A DNA stretch of 64,000 bases from Limnohabitans sp. 15K (lineage in GTDB: Bacteria > Pseudomonadota > Gammaproteobacteria > Burkholderiales > Burkholderiaceae_C): the NCBI RefSeq assembly GCF_002778285.1, contig NZ_NESM01000001.1, forward strand, positions 824,529-888,528, given 5' to 3'. The notes beneath the pieces were generated by a model. That model made no database searches, had not been told where the DNA came from, and saw only the letters and a program-made list of their open reading frames with translations. Positions 1-7,352 of this stretch are shown here, piece by piece. The position numbers and the translations under genes are program-made. How positions within the stretch are numbered: the first letter of the stretch is position 1; every line of letters begins with the position of its first letter.

Positions 1-484
1 GGCCCATCACACCATGGCCAATGATCAGATCGGGTGGGGTGAAGGGTTCATGGGTGCCGCCGCCCGAGACCGCGTGGTATGCGGTAGCAGCCAGCGCCAG
101 CAGGACAGCCTCAACGCCCAATTCATCCGAAACAGGCAGCACCAGTTGATCTGACACCACCAAGCGCGATGCAGCACCGCCATACATGCTCTTGAAACCC
201 GAGAAGCAATTGGCCCCAGGCACAAAAACCATTTCACCTTCTTTGATCTTTGCGCCTTTGTGCGCTTTGACCACCCGCCCAAAAGTTTCAAACCCCGGGA
301 TAAGGGGATAGCCAATGGCAGGGAAGGCGGACACGCCTGCATCCCACAAGACGCTCTCAGCAGCGGTACTGATGCCACTGTATTCAACCGCCACTTCCAA
401 CTGACCCGCTTGCAGGTTTGGCAGCTCGAGCGCCTGCAAGGAGAGTTGTTTCGGTTTGTCGAAAACGACGGCGATGGATTTCAT
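1..484 (-). CDS. bchC: BchC, bacteriochlorophyllide dehydrogenase (first copy, cut by window edge)
   Basis: About 161 N-terminal codons are visible; the 3' end lies outside the window. The protein begins MKSIAVVFDKPKQLSL and continues through SGISTAAESVLWD, YPLIPGFETFG, VFVPGANCF and DLIIGHGVMG, the pattern of the medium-chain-dehydrogenase-like BchC family (3-hydroxyethyl bacteriochlorophyllide a dehydrogenase, usually about 310 residues). BchC oxidises the C3-hydroxyethyl group to acetyl late in bacteriochlorophyll a synthesis. The gene follows crtF on the same strand after 60 bp and has its own candidate promoter there with PpsR and FNR sites. The order crtE-crtF-bchC matches the common purple-bacterial arrangement, in which bchXYZ and puf come next; those would lie beyond the left edge. 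A second bchC-type gene sits at 3908-4858. The start is ATG at 484. Confidence 0.88.
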   Translation of the reverse strand, partial: MKSIAVVFDKPKQLSLQALELPNLQAGQLEVAVEYSGISTAAESVLWDAGVSAFPAIGYPLIPGFETFGRVVKAHKGAKIKEGEMVFVPGANCFSGFKSMYGGAASRLVVSDQLVLPVSDELGVEAVLLALAATAYHAVSGGGTHEPFTPPDLIIGHGVMG

Positions 485-487
485 GAC

Positions 488-535
488 TGTATTTTTCACC
501 TTACACAACAAAACGTCAAGCTTGATTTACATCAA
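488..535 (-). promoter_or_regulatory. bchC promoter: tandem PpsR/CrtJ boxes plus perfect FNR box
   Basis: A perfect TGT-N12-ACA palindrome lies at 488-505. A one-mismatch copy (CGT-N12-ACA on the plus strand) lies at 514-531, exactly 8 bp away. On the minus strand a candidate -35 TTGACG and -10 AAAAAT with a 17-bp spacer fall inside these two boxes, so a repressor bound here would cover the promoter. A perfect FNR-type site TTGAT-TTAC-ATCAA occupies 522-535 and overlaps the second PpsR box. Its centre is about 41 to 45 bp upstream of the predicted start of transcription near 484-487, a class II activator position. PpsR/CrtJ pairs with 7-8 bp spacing over -35/-10 are known from Rhodobacter bchC. 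The assignment of regulators is by motif only. Confidence 0.75.
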
Positions 536-544
536 TGCGTCAAT

Positions 545-1732
545 TTAGGGTAAACACTTATCTTTTCGACCCAAAAGAATTTGCGCATGGATAGGCATGT
601 TGTTGGGCAGCTTCTCGATCACGACGAAACCAGCCTTGCTCATCATCTGCATCAACTCTTCAGGCGTTCTGAGGCGGCCAGCCCCCATGGCGAGCAAATA
701 AAAATGGAAATACGCATCGGTTTGTTGCGGCCCATAAGCACTTTGGGATTGGCTTTGCGCCATCGGCTCGGCCAAGAGCAAGGTGCCACCGACGGGCAGT
801 GCGTCGTGTATTTTTTGCAACAACTGCTGAACCACCTCATCCGGATGGTCATGCGCCACACGCACCAAAGTCACCAAATCCGCACCTTGCGGCAAGGTGT
901 CGTGCAAAAAGTTGCCTGGAGACAAGGTCAATCGATCCAGCAGGCCTTTGCTCTGAAAAGTGGCCTTGGCCAACTCCAGCACTGGCGGCAAATCAAACAA
1001 TTGGAGTTTCAGATGTGGCGCATGCAAGGCCAGTTCACTGGCGAATCGGCCTTTGCCTGCGCCTACATCCATGACACAGCTGTGTTCATCGAAATAGTAG
1101 GAACCCAAAATCTCTTGAACAACGAACTCTTGCGAGGACGCCATCAAATCTGAATAGCGACTGAACTTGTCTTGAGCGGCTCTTTCTGCCGCTTGTTCAT
1201 CGTGTGCGTAGGGCCAATAGTCGGCCATGGTTCCCAGCCAAGCATTGTTTAAAAAACCCAAGGGGTCTTGCATGTCGCGGTAGAGCAAGTGGTTGTGCTC
1301 GACCATGGCCCCAATACCCGGATGCATGGCCAAAGGAACGCCCAAGGCACCCAATCCAAAACGCTGCTGACTTCGGCGCTCCAACAGCCCCAAAGAAACC
1401 GCGGACAACAACAAACGCTGCAACGCCTGTTCAGACAGCTTGGTTTGAAGCGCTATTTGCTGGAGGTCCAGTGGCCTTTGGTAAAGCATTTTGAACAGGT
1501 CCAGGCGAACACAACCCAACAGGACTTGCGAGTAAACAAAACCCGACATCAGGTCGAAAATTTGTTGTGTTCGGCGCTTGGTGATCCACCGGGTCAAGGG
1601 ATTGCTCAAAGACCACTGGTACAGCTTCGGGCTGGCGTAAAGCCGCTCCAGCCATTGCAGCAAGCGGTCCTGCCAAGTGGTCACTTCCATCAGCCCATTG
1701 GGCATTCCATCGAGGTTCATGGGTTTGGTCAT
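545..1732 (-). CDS. crtF: CrtF, hydroxyneurosporene/demethylspheroidene O-methyltransferase
   Basis: 395-residue SAM-dependent O-methyltransferase of the plant-type family: an N-terminal winged-helix dimerisation region (about residues 40-130) and a C-terminal Rossmann methyltransferase domain with the SAM motif VMDVGAGKGRFA and the acidic LFDLPPV after it. CrtF methylates the tertiary hydroxyl made by CrtC, giving the methoxy group of spheroidene or spirilloxanthin carotenoids. The start chosen is ATG at 1732 (MTKPMNLDGM). It overlaps the crtE stop codon by ATGA, so translation is probably coupled. A longer upstream reading would only extend into crtE. Gene order crtE-crtF-bchC supports the call. 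Confidence 0.9.
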   Translation of the reverse strand: MTKPMNLDGMPNGLMEVTTWQDRLLQWLERLYASPKLYQWSLSNPLTRWITKRRTQQIFDLMSGFVYSQVLLGCVRLDLFKMLYQRPLDLQQIALQTKLSEQALQRLLLSAVSLGLLERRSQQRFGLGALGVPLAMHPGIGAMVEHNHLLYRDMQDPLGFLNNAWLGTMADYWPYAHDEQAAERAAQDKFSRYSDLMASSQEFVVQEILGSYYFDEHSCVMDVGAGKGRFASELALHAPHLKLQLFDLPPVLELAKATFQSKGLLDRLTLSPGNFLHDTLPQGADLVTLVRVAHDHPDEVVQQLLQKIHDALPVGGTLLLAEPMAQSQSQSAYGPQQTDAYFHFYLLAMGAGRLRTPEELMQMMSKAGFVVIEKLPNNMPIHAQILLGRKDKCLP

Positions 1733-2676
1733 GGCGATGTTTGCCCTTGTTGAATGCTCTTGTTCGGGTTCGCACGGGGCTTTGATGGGTTCGCACTGCC
1801 AGCGCGTTTTCGATAGTCTTCGCACATCGATTTGGGCACCAAACGCTGAGACTCCAACAAGACCAATTGCTTGAGCATGTCTTTGCAGGCGCACTCTGGA
1901 ATGGCATTTCCAGCCTGGCCAATCAAGTAATCAAAGTGCTGGATGGCCCCCTCCAAACCCAAGGCCTGGGCTGAGCTGGGCCGTTCGTTCAGCTTGTCTT
2001 GCCCGACTGGTTTGCCCAGCATGTCAATGTCGCCCAGTACATCGCGGATGTCGTCTGCAACTTGATACGCTTCACCCAAGTAGGCCCCGAGTGATGCCCA
2101 CGGCGCGGGTGAGTGACCGCTTGCAATAGCGCCTGCAGATGTGGCGGATACAAACAAAGCACCTGTTTTGGATCGCTGGTAGTGAGCCAAGTCTGCAGAG
2201 GTTTCGCACTCCCATGCTTGACCCGCCACAATGCCATTGGGCAGCCCCACGCCGCGCGACAGGTTGTCCATCAGTGCAATCAACCGTTCCGGGTGCTGCC
2301 TTCCGGCGTTGATCAACACTTGGTAGGCCATGACAATCAATCCGTCACCTGCCAACAAAGCCAAAGGCTCACTGAAGGCTTTGTGAACCGTGGGGATTCC
2401 CCTTCGGAAGTCGGCATTGTCAAAGGCGGGCATGTCGTCATGCACCAATGACGCACAGTGCATCAATTCCAAGGCCACCGCTGCGGCGTTGGTCAACTCG
2501 GGGGCATCATCGCCACATGCTGTGGCCACAGCCAAACAAAGCTGCGGACGAATCCTGGCGCCGCCTGAAAACACCGCGTAATGCATCGCGGCTTGCAACA
2601 GGGGCGGTGCGCCCGAACCTGCGGCCGTGGCAAAGTGTGATTTCAGCGCCTCTTCGGCCCGGTTCAATAGACTCAT
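1729..2676 (-). CDS. crtE: CrtE, geranylgeranyl diphosphate synthase
   Basis: 315-residue trans-isoprenyl diphosphate synthase. The first aspartate-rich motif DDMPAFDNADFRRG starts near residue 80 and the second, YQVADDIRD, near residue 204; both bind Mg2+ and the allylic diphosphate. The SGGARIRP segment near residue 37 is the usual substrate-binding loop. The enzyme supplies GGPP for carotenoid synthesis and for the phytyl tail of bacteriochlorophyll. A farnesyl diphosphate synthase (IspA) is the sequence-level alternative, but coupling to crtF and the PpsR-type promoter favour CrtE. A strong ribosome-binding stretch (AAGGGGGG) precedes the ATG. The C-terminal 25 residues are lysine-, asparagine- and proline-rich and look disordered. 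Confidence 0.92.
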   Translation of the reverse strand: MSLLNRAEEALKSHFATAAGSGAPPLLQAAMHYAVFSGGARIRPQLCLAVATACGDDAPELTNAAAVALELMHCASLVHDDMPAFDNADFRRGIPTVHKAFSEPLALLAGDGLIVMAYQVLINAGRQHPERLIALMDNLSRGVGLPNGIVAGQAWECETSADLAHYQRSKTGALFVSATSAGAIASGHSPAPWASLGAYLGEAYQVADDIRDVLGDIDMLGKPVGQDKLNERPSSAQALGLEGAIQHFDYLIGQAGNAIPECACKDMLKQLVLLESQRLVPKSMCEDYRKRAGSANPSKPRANPNKSIQQGQTSP

Positions 2677-2725
2677 ACACCCCCCTTGTGAAGGAATCTG
2701 CCACCATCAAATGGACAGATCAGGG

Positions 2726-2769
2726 TGTCAATATAACATTACAGTTTAAAAAGTAAATACAGGGTGACA
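2726..2769 (-). promoter_or_regulatory. crtE promoter with tandem PpsR/CrtJ boxes
   Basis: A perfect TGT-N12-ACA site lies at 2726-2743. A one-mismatch site (AGT-N12-ACA on the plus strand) lies at 2752-2769, exactly 8 bp away. On the minus strand the inner box contains a candidate -10 TATATT and the outer box ends in a candidate -35 TTTACT, with a 16-bp spacer. Predicted transcription would start near 2719, about 43 nt before the crtE start codon. The layout matches the one at the bchC promoter but has no FNR site. Confidence 0.7.
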
Positions 2770-2820
2770 CTTTACCCAGCCATGTCCATCCACCCATGAG
2801 TCAGCCCTGTGCAGCAAGCG

Positions 2821-3759
2821 TCAGAGGGTTGAAGTTAAAAACTCAGTCACCTGCCGCAAACCCACTTCGGGTTGCTCTTCTTGAATCAAATGGCCTAAAT
2901 TGGGCAAAAGGACTGTTTTCGAAACCGGCAAAACGCCCGCGTAACTTTTGGCATTGCTGCTGGGAATCAGCCGATCTTGCTCACCCCAGATGAGCAAAGT
3001 GGGGGCCGTTATTCTTTTCAGGCGCGGCACGGGATCGGTGTAAACGGTTTGATTCCCCCGATCCAGAATGGCGGCCCGCACACCCGGGGCCCTGAGCATG
3101 TCGTAGTACCGGTTGACCAAATGGTCGGTCAGCGCATTGGTGTTGAAAAATGCAGGCTCTATGGATTTGCGAACCAATAACTTGGGCAAACAAAACTTCA
3201 TCAAGCCCATGACTGAAGGCATTTCATAAGGCTTGCTGCCAATGTCCTTGGCATCGGGGAAACCATCGGGCGCCATCAGGACCAAGGCCTTCACGCGATC
3301 TGGCTCGGCCGCAGCAAGGCCCCAAGCCATTTTTCCGCCCATAGAGTGCCCGATGACTGAAAAGCTCGACAAGCCCAATTTGTTGACAAAGCGCGTCAAT
3401 GTGGCGAGATCGTTTTTCTCAGAATAATCATTCACAGGACTTGGGCCTGTGAGGCCAAACCCAGGCAAATCCAGCCTGATGACACGAAAATTTTGCTCCA
3501 GCTGGCTCGACCACACATCCCAGGTTTGCAAACTGGAACCAAACCCGTGAAGCAAAAGCAGAACGGGCCCATCGCGAGGGCCAGTGTCTTTGTAATGGAT
3601 GTTGAGTCCATCAACGTCCACAACTTGCTGGTAAGCGGCGCTGTAACGCAGCTTGAGCTCGGAAGACGGGATGTCGGGTGCCCACAAACCATAAAGCGCA
3701 CCGGCAGATAAAACAACACTGGCCAACAAAACGACACCCCGGTTAAAAAATTGATACAT
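2821..3759 (-). CDS. Membrane-anchored alpha/beta hydrolase in photosynthesis cluster
   Basis: 312-residue alpha/beta-hydrolase. An N-terminal hydrophobic segment (about residues 8-27) suggests a membrane anchor or uncleaved signal, placing the catalytic domain in the periplasm. The oxyanion-hole loop HGFGSS is near residue 71. The nucleophile elbow GHSMGG holds Ser139, and Asp262 (GEQDRLIP) and His290 (NLGHLI) complete a normal triad, so the enzyme should be active. The substrate is unknown. It lies between crtE and a second bchC. BchO is the hydrolase usually found in such clusters, but that gene normally sits beside bchI-bchD, so I do not assign it. Its upstream region is shared divergently with the second bchC and carries a PpsR box. 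Confidence 0.75.
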   Translation of the reverse strand: MYQFFNRGVVLLASVVLSAGALYGLWAPDIPSSELKLRYSAAYQQVVDVDGLNIHYKDTGPRDGPVLLLLHGFGSSLQTWDVWSSQLEQNFRVIRLDLPGFGLTGPSPVNDYSEKNDLATLTRFVNKLGLSSFSVIGHSMGGKMAWGLAAAEPDRVKALVLMAPDGFPDAKDIGSKPYEMPSVMGLMKFCLPKLLVRKSIEPAFFNTNALTDHLVNRYYDMLRAPGVRAAILDRGNQTVYTDPVPRLKRITAPTLLIWGEQDRLIPSSNAKSYAGVLPVSKTVLLPNLGHLIQEEQPEVGLRQVTEFLTSTL

Positions 3760-3858
3760 GCGATGACGAGCTTGCCAACTTGAATTTGCCGATCATGATG
3801 GATATCCTTATTTTTGAACAGCCGCGTCCATGTCATTGGACAATTTTTACATCTTGAC

Positions 3859-3876
3859 TGTCACATCATTTTGACA
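3859..3876. promoter_or_regulatory. PpsR/CrtJ box between hydrolase gene and second bchC
   Basis: A perfect TGT-N12-ACA palindrome in the 148-bp divergent region. Its right half overlaps a perfect -35 hexamer TTGACA (3871-3876), followed after 18 bp by CAGAAT (3895-3900). A transcript from that promoter would begin almost at the ATG at 3908, so it would be nearly leaderless. A weaker half-matching box (CAT-N12-ACA, 3834-3851) lies 7 bp upstream. No FNR site was seen here. Confidence 0.6.
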
Positions 3877-3907
3877 CTCATCCTCCATTTCAGTCAGAAT
3901 TGAGCGC

Positions 3908-4858
3908 ATGAAAGCCAAAGCCATTGTTTTTGAAGCGCCCAAATCCTTGCAAGTTCGCGAACTTGAACTTGCCCCCATGGGCCCACTTGATTTAGAGGTT
4001 GAAGTCTCTTTCAGTGGCATCAGCACGGGGACTGAACGCTTGTTGTGGGAAGGCACCATGCCGCCTTTTCCTGGCTTGGCTTACCCCTTGGTCCCCGGTT
4101 ACGAGACCGTTGGCACCATCGTCAATTTGGGCGCCGATGTTTCTGGTTTGCAAAAAGGCGATCAGGTGTTTTTGCCAGGGTCCTATGCCTTTCTAGGAGT
4201 TCAAAACCTGTTTGGCGGATCGGGCTCTCGCTTGGTCGTGCCGCATGACCGAGCCGTCAAGCTTGACCCGTCTCTGGGCAACAAAGGCGTTCTTTTGGCT
4301 TTGGCAGCCACGGCGCACCATGTTTTCACCGTGGGTCGTGAAAGTACCCATTTGGCCTACCCTGACTTGATCATTGGCCACGGCATCATGGGCAGGTTGT
4401 TGGCACGCATGGTCGTTGCAGCTGGAAAACCAGCACCTGTGGTTTGGGAAACACAAGCGGTTCGACAAGCGGGTGCCTTAGGCTACGACGTGATTCACCC
4501 TGACCAAGACACCCGCAAAGATTACCGTTGCATCTGCGATGTCAGTGGGGACGCCAGCATTTTGAACCGTGTCATTCCCAAAATGGCACCCGGTGGTGAA
4601 GTGGTTCTGGCGGGCTTTTACAAACAAGACCTGTCTTTTGCCTATGCCCCGGCCTTCATGCGAGAAGCCAGCATACGTGTCGCTGCCCAATGGAAAAAAC
4701 ACGATCTGGATGCCGTTGTGGCCATGTTCCACGATGGCAGTTTGCCGCTCGAAGGCCTCATCACCCACACCGAAAAAGCGGCACAGGCGCAGCAGGCCTA
4801 CGAAGTCGCTTTTGGTGATCCGGAATGTTTGAAGATGGTGATCGATTGGCGCGAGTAA
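3908..4858 (+). CDS. BchC-family dehydrogenase, second full-length copy
   Basis: 316 residues, the usual BchC length, and apparently intact. It shares the family landmarks SGISTGTERLLWEGTMPPF, YPLVPGYETVG, LLALAATAHHV and DLIIGHGIMGRLLARM (NAD(P)-binding Rossmann start). It aligns along its whole visible overlap with the first bchC (1-484) but is clearly diverged, by eye roughly 45% identical. For example, it has VFLPGSYAF where the first copy has VFVPGANCF. It is transcribed away from the cluster, with a PpsR box upstream, and ends 16 bp before the convergent hslR. It may be a redundant or expression-specific BchC, or may act on a related chlorin. I leave the symbol blank because the two copies cannot be ranked from sequence alone. 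Confidence 0.85.
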   Translation: MKAKAIVFEAPKSLQVRELELAPMGPLDLEVEVSFSGISTGTERLLWEGTMPPFPGLAYPLVPGYETVGTIVNLGADVSGLQKGDQVFLPGSYAFLGVQNLFGGSGSRLVVPHDRAVKLDPSLGNKGVLLALAATAHHVFTVGRESTHLAYPDLIIGHGIMGRLLARMVVAAGKPAPVVWETQAVRQAGALGYDVIHPDQDTRKDYRCICDVSGDASILNRVIPKMAPGGEVVLAGFYKQDLSFAYAPAFMREASIRVAAQWKKHDLDAVVAMFHDGSLPLEGLITHTEKAAQAQQAYEVAFGDPECLKMVIDWRE

Positions 4859-4874
4859 GGTTCCCTCCAGGGGT

Positions 4875-5279
4875 TCACCAAACGGCTTTTGCGCTCCAAC
4901 GGTCATCCCAATCTTTTTGAATCTGCCTGCGGTCGTGCTTGGTGGGGCGGCCTTGTTCAATGCTCAGGGCAGGTTCGCGGGCCAAGCGGTTCATCTCGGC
5001 GGCTTTTTGGCGCAGCGTGATGCTCTCGGCGGTTTCTTCGTAAAGCAACTGCGCAGCAGGTGCCGGGCCACGCACCCCGCTCACGCCCAAGACCTGCACC
5101 GTGCTCTGCACAGCACCTTGGCGCAACTGCACCGTATCGCCCGCTTTCACTTCACGCGAAGCCTTGGCATTTTGGCCATTGACCTGGACTCGGTTTTTGC
5201 CGATCTCGTCACTGGCGATGCTGCGGGTCTTGAAAAAACGTGCAGCCCAAAGCCATTTGTCGATGCGTTGCGTATTCAT
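4875..5279 (-). CDS. hslR: Hsp15-type S4-domain RNA-binding protein
   Basis: 134 residues. An N-terminal S4 domain (MNTQRIDKWLWAARFFKTR, then RVQVNGQNAK and VKAGDTVQL) is followed by a basic C-terminal tail (GRPTKHDRRQIQKDW), as in HslR/Hsp15. In E. coli this protein binds stalled 50S subunits carrying nascent chains and helps recycle them after heat shock. The gene is convergent with the second bchC. It follows the epimerase-like gene by 7 bp on the same strand, so the two are probably co-transcribed. Confidence 0.88.
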   Translation of the reverse strand: MNTQRIDKWLWAARFFKTRSIASDEIGKNRVQVNGQNAKASREVKAGDTVQLRQGAVQSTVQVLGVSGVRGPAPAAQLLYEETAESITLRQKAAEMNRLAREPALSIEQGRPTKHDRRQIQKDWDDRWSAKAVW

Positions 5280-5286
5280 GAAGGTC

Positions 5287-6249
5287 TCACTGCCCTGTTG
5301 GAAACAATGCGCCCTGCAGGCTCAAGCCGTCTCGAACATGGGGGTAACGCAGCTTGAGCCTCAGCTCTTGTTTCATGCGTGTATTGTCCAGACGCCGTGA
5401 TTCGTTCATGAAACTCAGCAGCATCAAGGGCAAGGCCGTGTTGGCATCGCTGCGCGAAATTCGCGGCGGCTTGGGCAAACCGTACAAGCTGGCAGCCAAG
5501 TCGAAATAATCGCCCATCTTCAGGTCGGTATCGTCCGTGACGTTGACCATGCGCTGGGGCTTGCCACGCCACAAAGCGGCTGCACAAGCCAGCGCCAGAT
5601 CGTTGGCATGGATGTGGTTGGTATAGACGTCTTCTTTGGCCACCAGCACGGGTGTGCCCTTGAGCAAGCGCCCTCGCGGCGTGCCGCCTTCGCGGTCGGG
5701 GGCGTAAATGCCGGGAATGCGCAAGACGCTGACCCGCACACCGCTGCGGCCCAAAAAACGCATCAGATTTTCGGCGTCCACCCGGCGCTGTGCGCGGGGG
5801 GTATGGGGGTTCACGGCACGGGTTTCGCTCACGCGCTGGCCACCACAATCGCCATAAACGCCCGTGGTGGAGCCATAGACCAACGCTTGGGGTGGTGTGC
5901 GCAAGCGCAAGACACGCACCAAGGCCAGGCTGCGCGGGTCGCGCTCAGACTCGCCCCTTCGGTCTGTCGGGGGTGGGGCCAAATGAATCACCCGGTGTGC
6001 CAGCCCCGCCAGGCGCTGGAGGCTGTGCGCATCGTCCAGATTACCGACCAAAGGGGTGATGCCACAGGCCCGCAGCAGGGGCACTCGTTCAGGCGATGAG
6101 GTCAAAGCCATCACGCGCACGCGCCGGCTTCCAGCTGCACCCAACTGACCTGCCGTGCGCAATCCCACATCGCCACAGCCCACGATCAGCAAACGTTGGC
6201 GACGGAAGCGGGCAGGCAGTGCACCCAGGGGGGGTTGGTTTGAAGGCAA
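5287..6249 (-). CDS. NAD-dependent epimerase/dehydratase-like SDR protein
   Basis: 320 residues of an extended short-chain dehydrogenase fold. The dinucleotide-binding motif is LIVGCGDVGLR near residue 20, and YGSTTGVYGD resembles the catalytic S/T-Y region. The best match in kind is the YeeZ-like group of unknown substrate. The reading frame has no ATG near the motif. TTG at 6249 is the most plausible start, and the N terminus is uncertain because the frame stays open a little further upstream. The divergent flavoreductase gene begins 47 bp away. Confidence 0.75.
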   Translation of the reverse strand: MPSNQPPLGALPARFRRQRLLIVGCGDVGLRTAGQLGAAGSRRVRVMALTSSPERVPLLRACGITPLVGNLDDAHSLQRLAGLAHRVIHLAPPPTDRRGESERDPRSLALVRVLRLRTPPQALVYGSTTGVYGDCGGQRVSETRAVNPHTPRAQRRVDAENLMRFLGRSGVRVSVLRIPGIYAPDREGGTPRGRLLKGTPVLVAKEDVYTNHIHANDLALACAAALWRGKPQRMVNVTDDTDLKMGDYFDLAASLYGLPKPPRISRSDANTALPLMLLSFMNESRRLDNTRMKQELRLKLRYPHVRDGLSLQGALFPTGQ

Positions 6250-6296
6250 AATCAGGGGTTCCGGGTCGAATTCACACCCGCAAGGATACCGAAAAG

Positions 6297-7337
6297 ATGA
6301 GCTTTCAAATTTCTGTGCAGCCCAGTGGCCGCAATTTCACCGCCGACGCCCATGAAACGCTGCTGGCCGCCGGCATTCGCCAAGGGATTGGTCTGCCCTA
6401 TGGCTGCAAGGACGGCGCTTGCGGTTCGTGCAAATGCAAAAAGCTCTCGGGTACGGTGGTGCACGGTCCACACCAAGACAAAGCCCTGTCGGCAGACGAA
6501 GAAGCCCAAGGCCTGGTGCTGACCTGCTGCGCCACCGCCCAAAGCGATGTGGTGCTCGAATCCAAACAAGTGACGGCCGAGGGTGCCCTGCCCGTCAAGA
6601 AAATGCCGGTGCGCGTGGTCAGCTTGGAGAAAAAATCACACGACGTGATCGTGCTGAAACTGCAACTGCCCGCCAACGACGTGATGAAGTTCCACGCGGG
6701 CCAGTACATCGAGTTCTTGCTGCGTGACGGCTCGCGCCGCAGCTACAGCATGGCCAACGCCCCGCACACCCTCGAGGTGGCGCCCCCCACAGTAGAACTG
6801 CACATCCGCCACATGCCCGGCGGCAAGTTCACCGACCCGGTGTTCACCACCATGAAGGAAAAAGACATCCTGCGCGCCGAAGGCCCGTACGGCAGTTTTT
6901 ACCTGCGTGAAGACAGCGACAAACCCATGGTGCTGCTGGCCTCGGGCACGGGCTTTGCACCCATCAAGGCGCTGATCGAGCACATGCAACACCGCGGCAT
7001 CACCCGCCCGGCCACCTTGTACTGGGGGGGCCGCCGCCCAGCCGACTTGTACATGGCCGATTGGGTGGAAGCCCGCTTGGCCGAGATGCCCAACTTGCGC
7101 TACGTGCCGGTGATCTCGAACGCCGAGGCCGAAGACCACTGGACAGGCCGCACAGGCTTTGTGCACCAGGCCGTGCTGCAGGACTTCCCAGACCTGTCGG
7201 GCCACCAGGTCTATGCCTGTGGTGCCCCCATCGTGGTGGATTCGGCCAAGCGCGACTACGTGGCGCAAGGTGGATTGCCCGAAGAAGAGTTTTACGCCGA
7301 TTCGTTCACCTCCGAGGCGGACAAGGCGAAGGCTTGA
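6297..7337 (+). CDS. 2Fe-2S ferredoxin / flavoreductase fusion (AscD-type)
   Basis: 346 residues. Residues 1-90 are a plant-type 2Fe-2S ferredoxin domain with the cluster motif CKDGACGSCKC and a fourth cysteine in LTCCATA. The rest is a ferredoxin-NADP reductase module: FAD motif RSYSMANAP, NAD motif LASGTGFAPIKALI and a C-terminal YACGAP. Such proteins are commonly annotated as CDP-6-deoxy-delta-3,4-glucoseen reductase (AscD), but in Burkholderiales the partner is usually unknown; a reductase component for an oxygenase or another radical/redox enzyme is equally possible. The start at 6297 is preceded by AAGGA, and earlier in-frame codons lie inside the divergent gene. Confidence 0.85.
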   Translation: MSFQISVQPSGRNFTADAHETLLAAGIRQGIGLPYGCKDGACGSCKCKKLSGTVVHGPHQDKALSADEEAQGLVLTCCATAQSDVVLESKQVTAEGALPVKKMPVRVVSLEKKSHDVIVLKLQLPANDVMKFHAGQYIEFLLRDGSRRSYSMANAPHTLEVAPPTVELHIRHMPGGKFTDPVFTTMKEKDILRAEGPYGSFYLREDSDKPMVLLASGTGFAPIKALIEHMQHRGITRPATLYWGGRRPADLYMADWVEARLAEMPNLRYVPVISNAEAEDHWTGRTGFVHQAVLQDFPDLSGHQVYACGAPIVVDSAKRDYVAQGGLPEEEFYADSFTSEADKAKA

Positions 7338-7352
7338 TAGACCAGCGTCTTG

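Noticed and set aside
25..387. 120-codon minus-strand open frame at the window start
   Set aside because: It is another frame of the truncated bchC; the true frame starts at 484 and matches BchC.
2821..3759. Calling the hydrolase BchO
   Set aside because: BchO is usually coupled to bchI-bchD. Neither is in view and the sequence alone does not separate BchO from general hydrolases.
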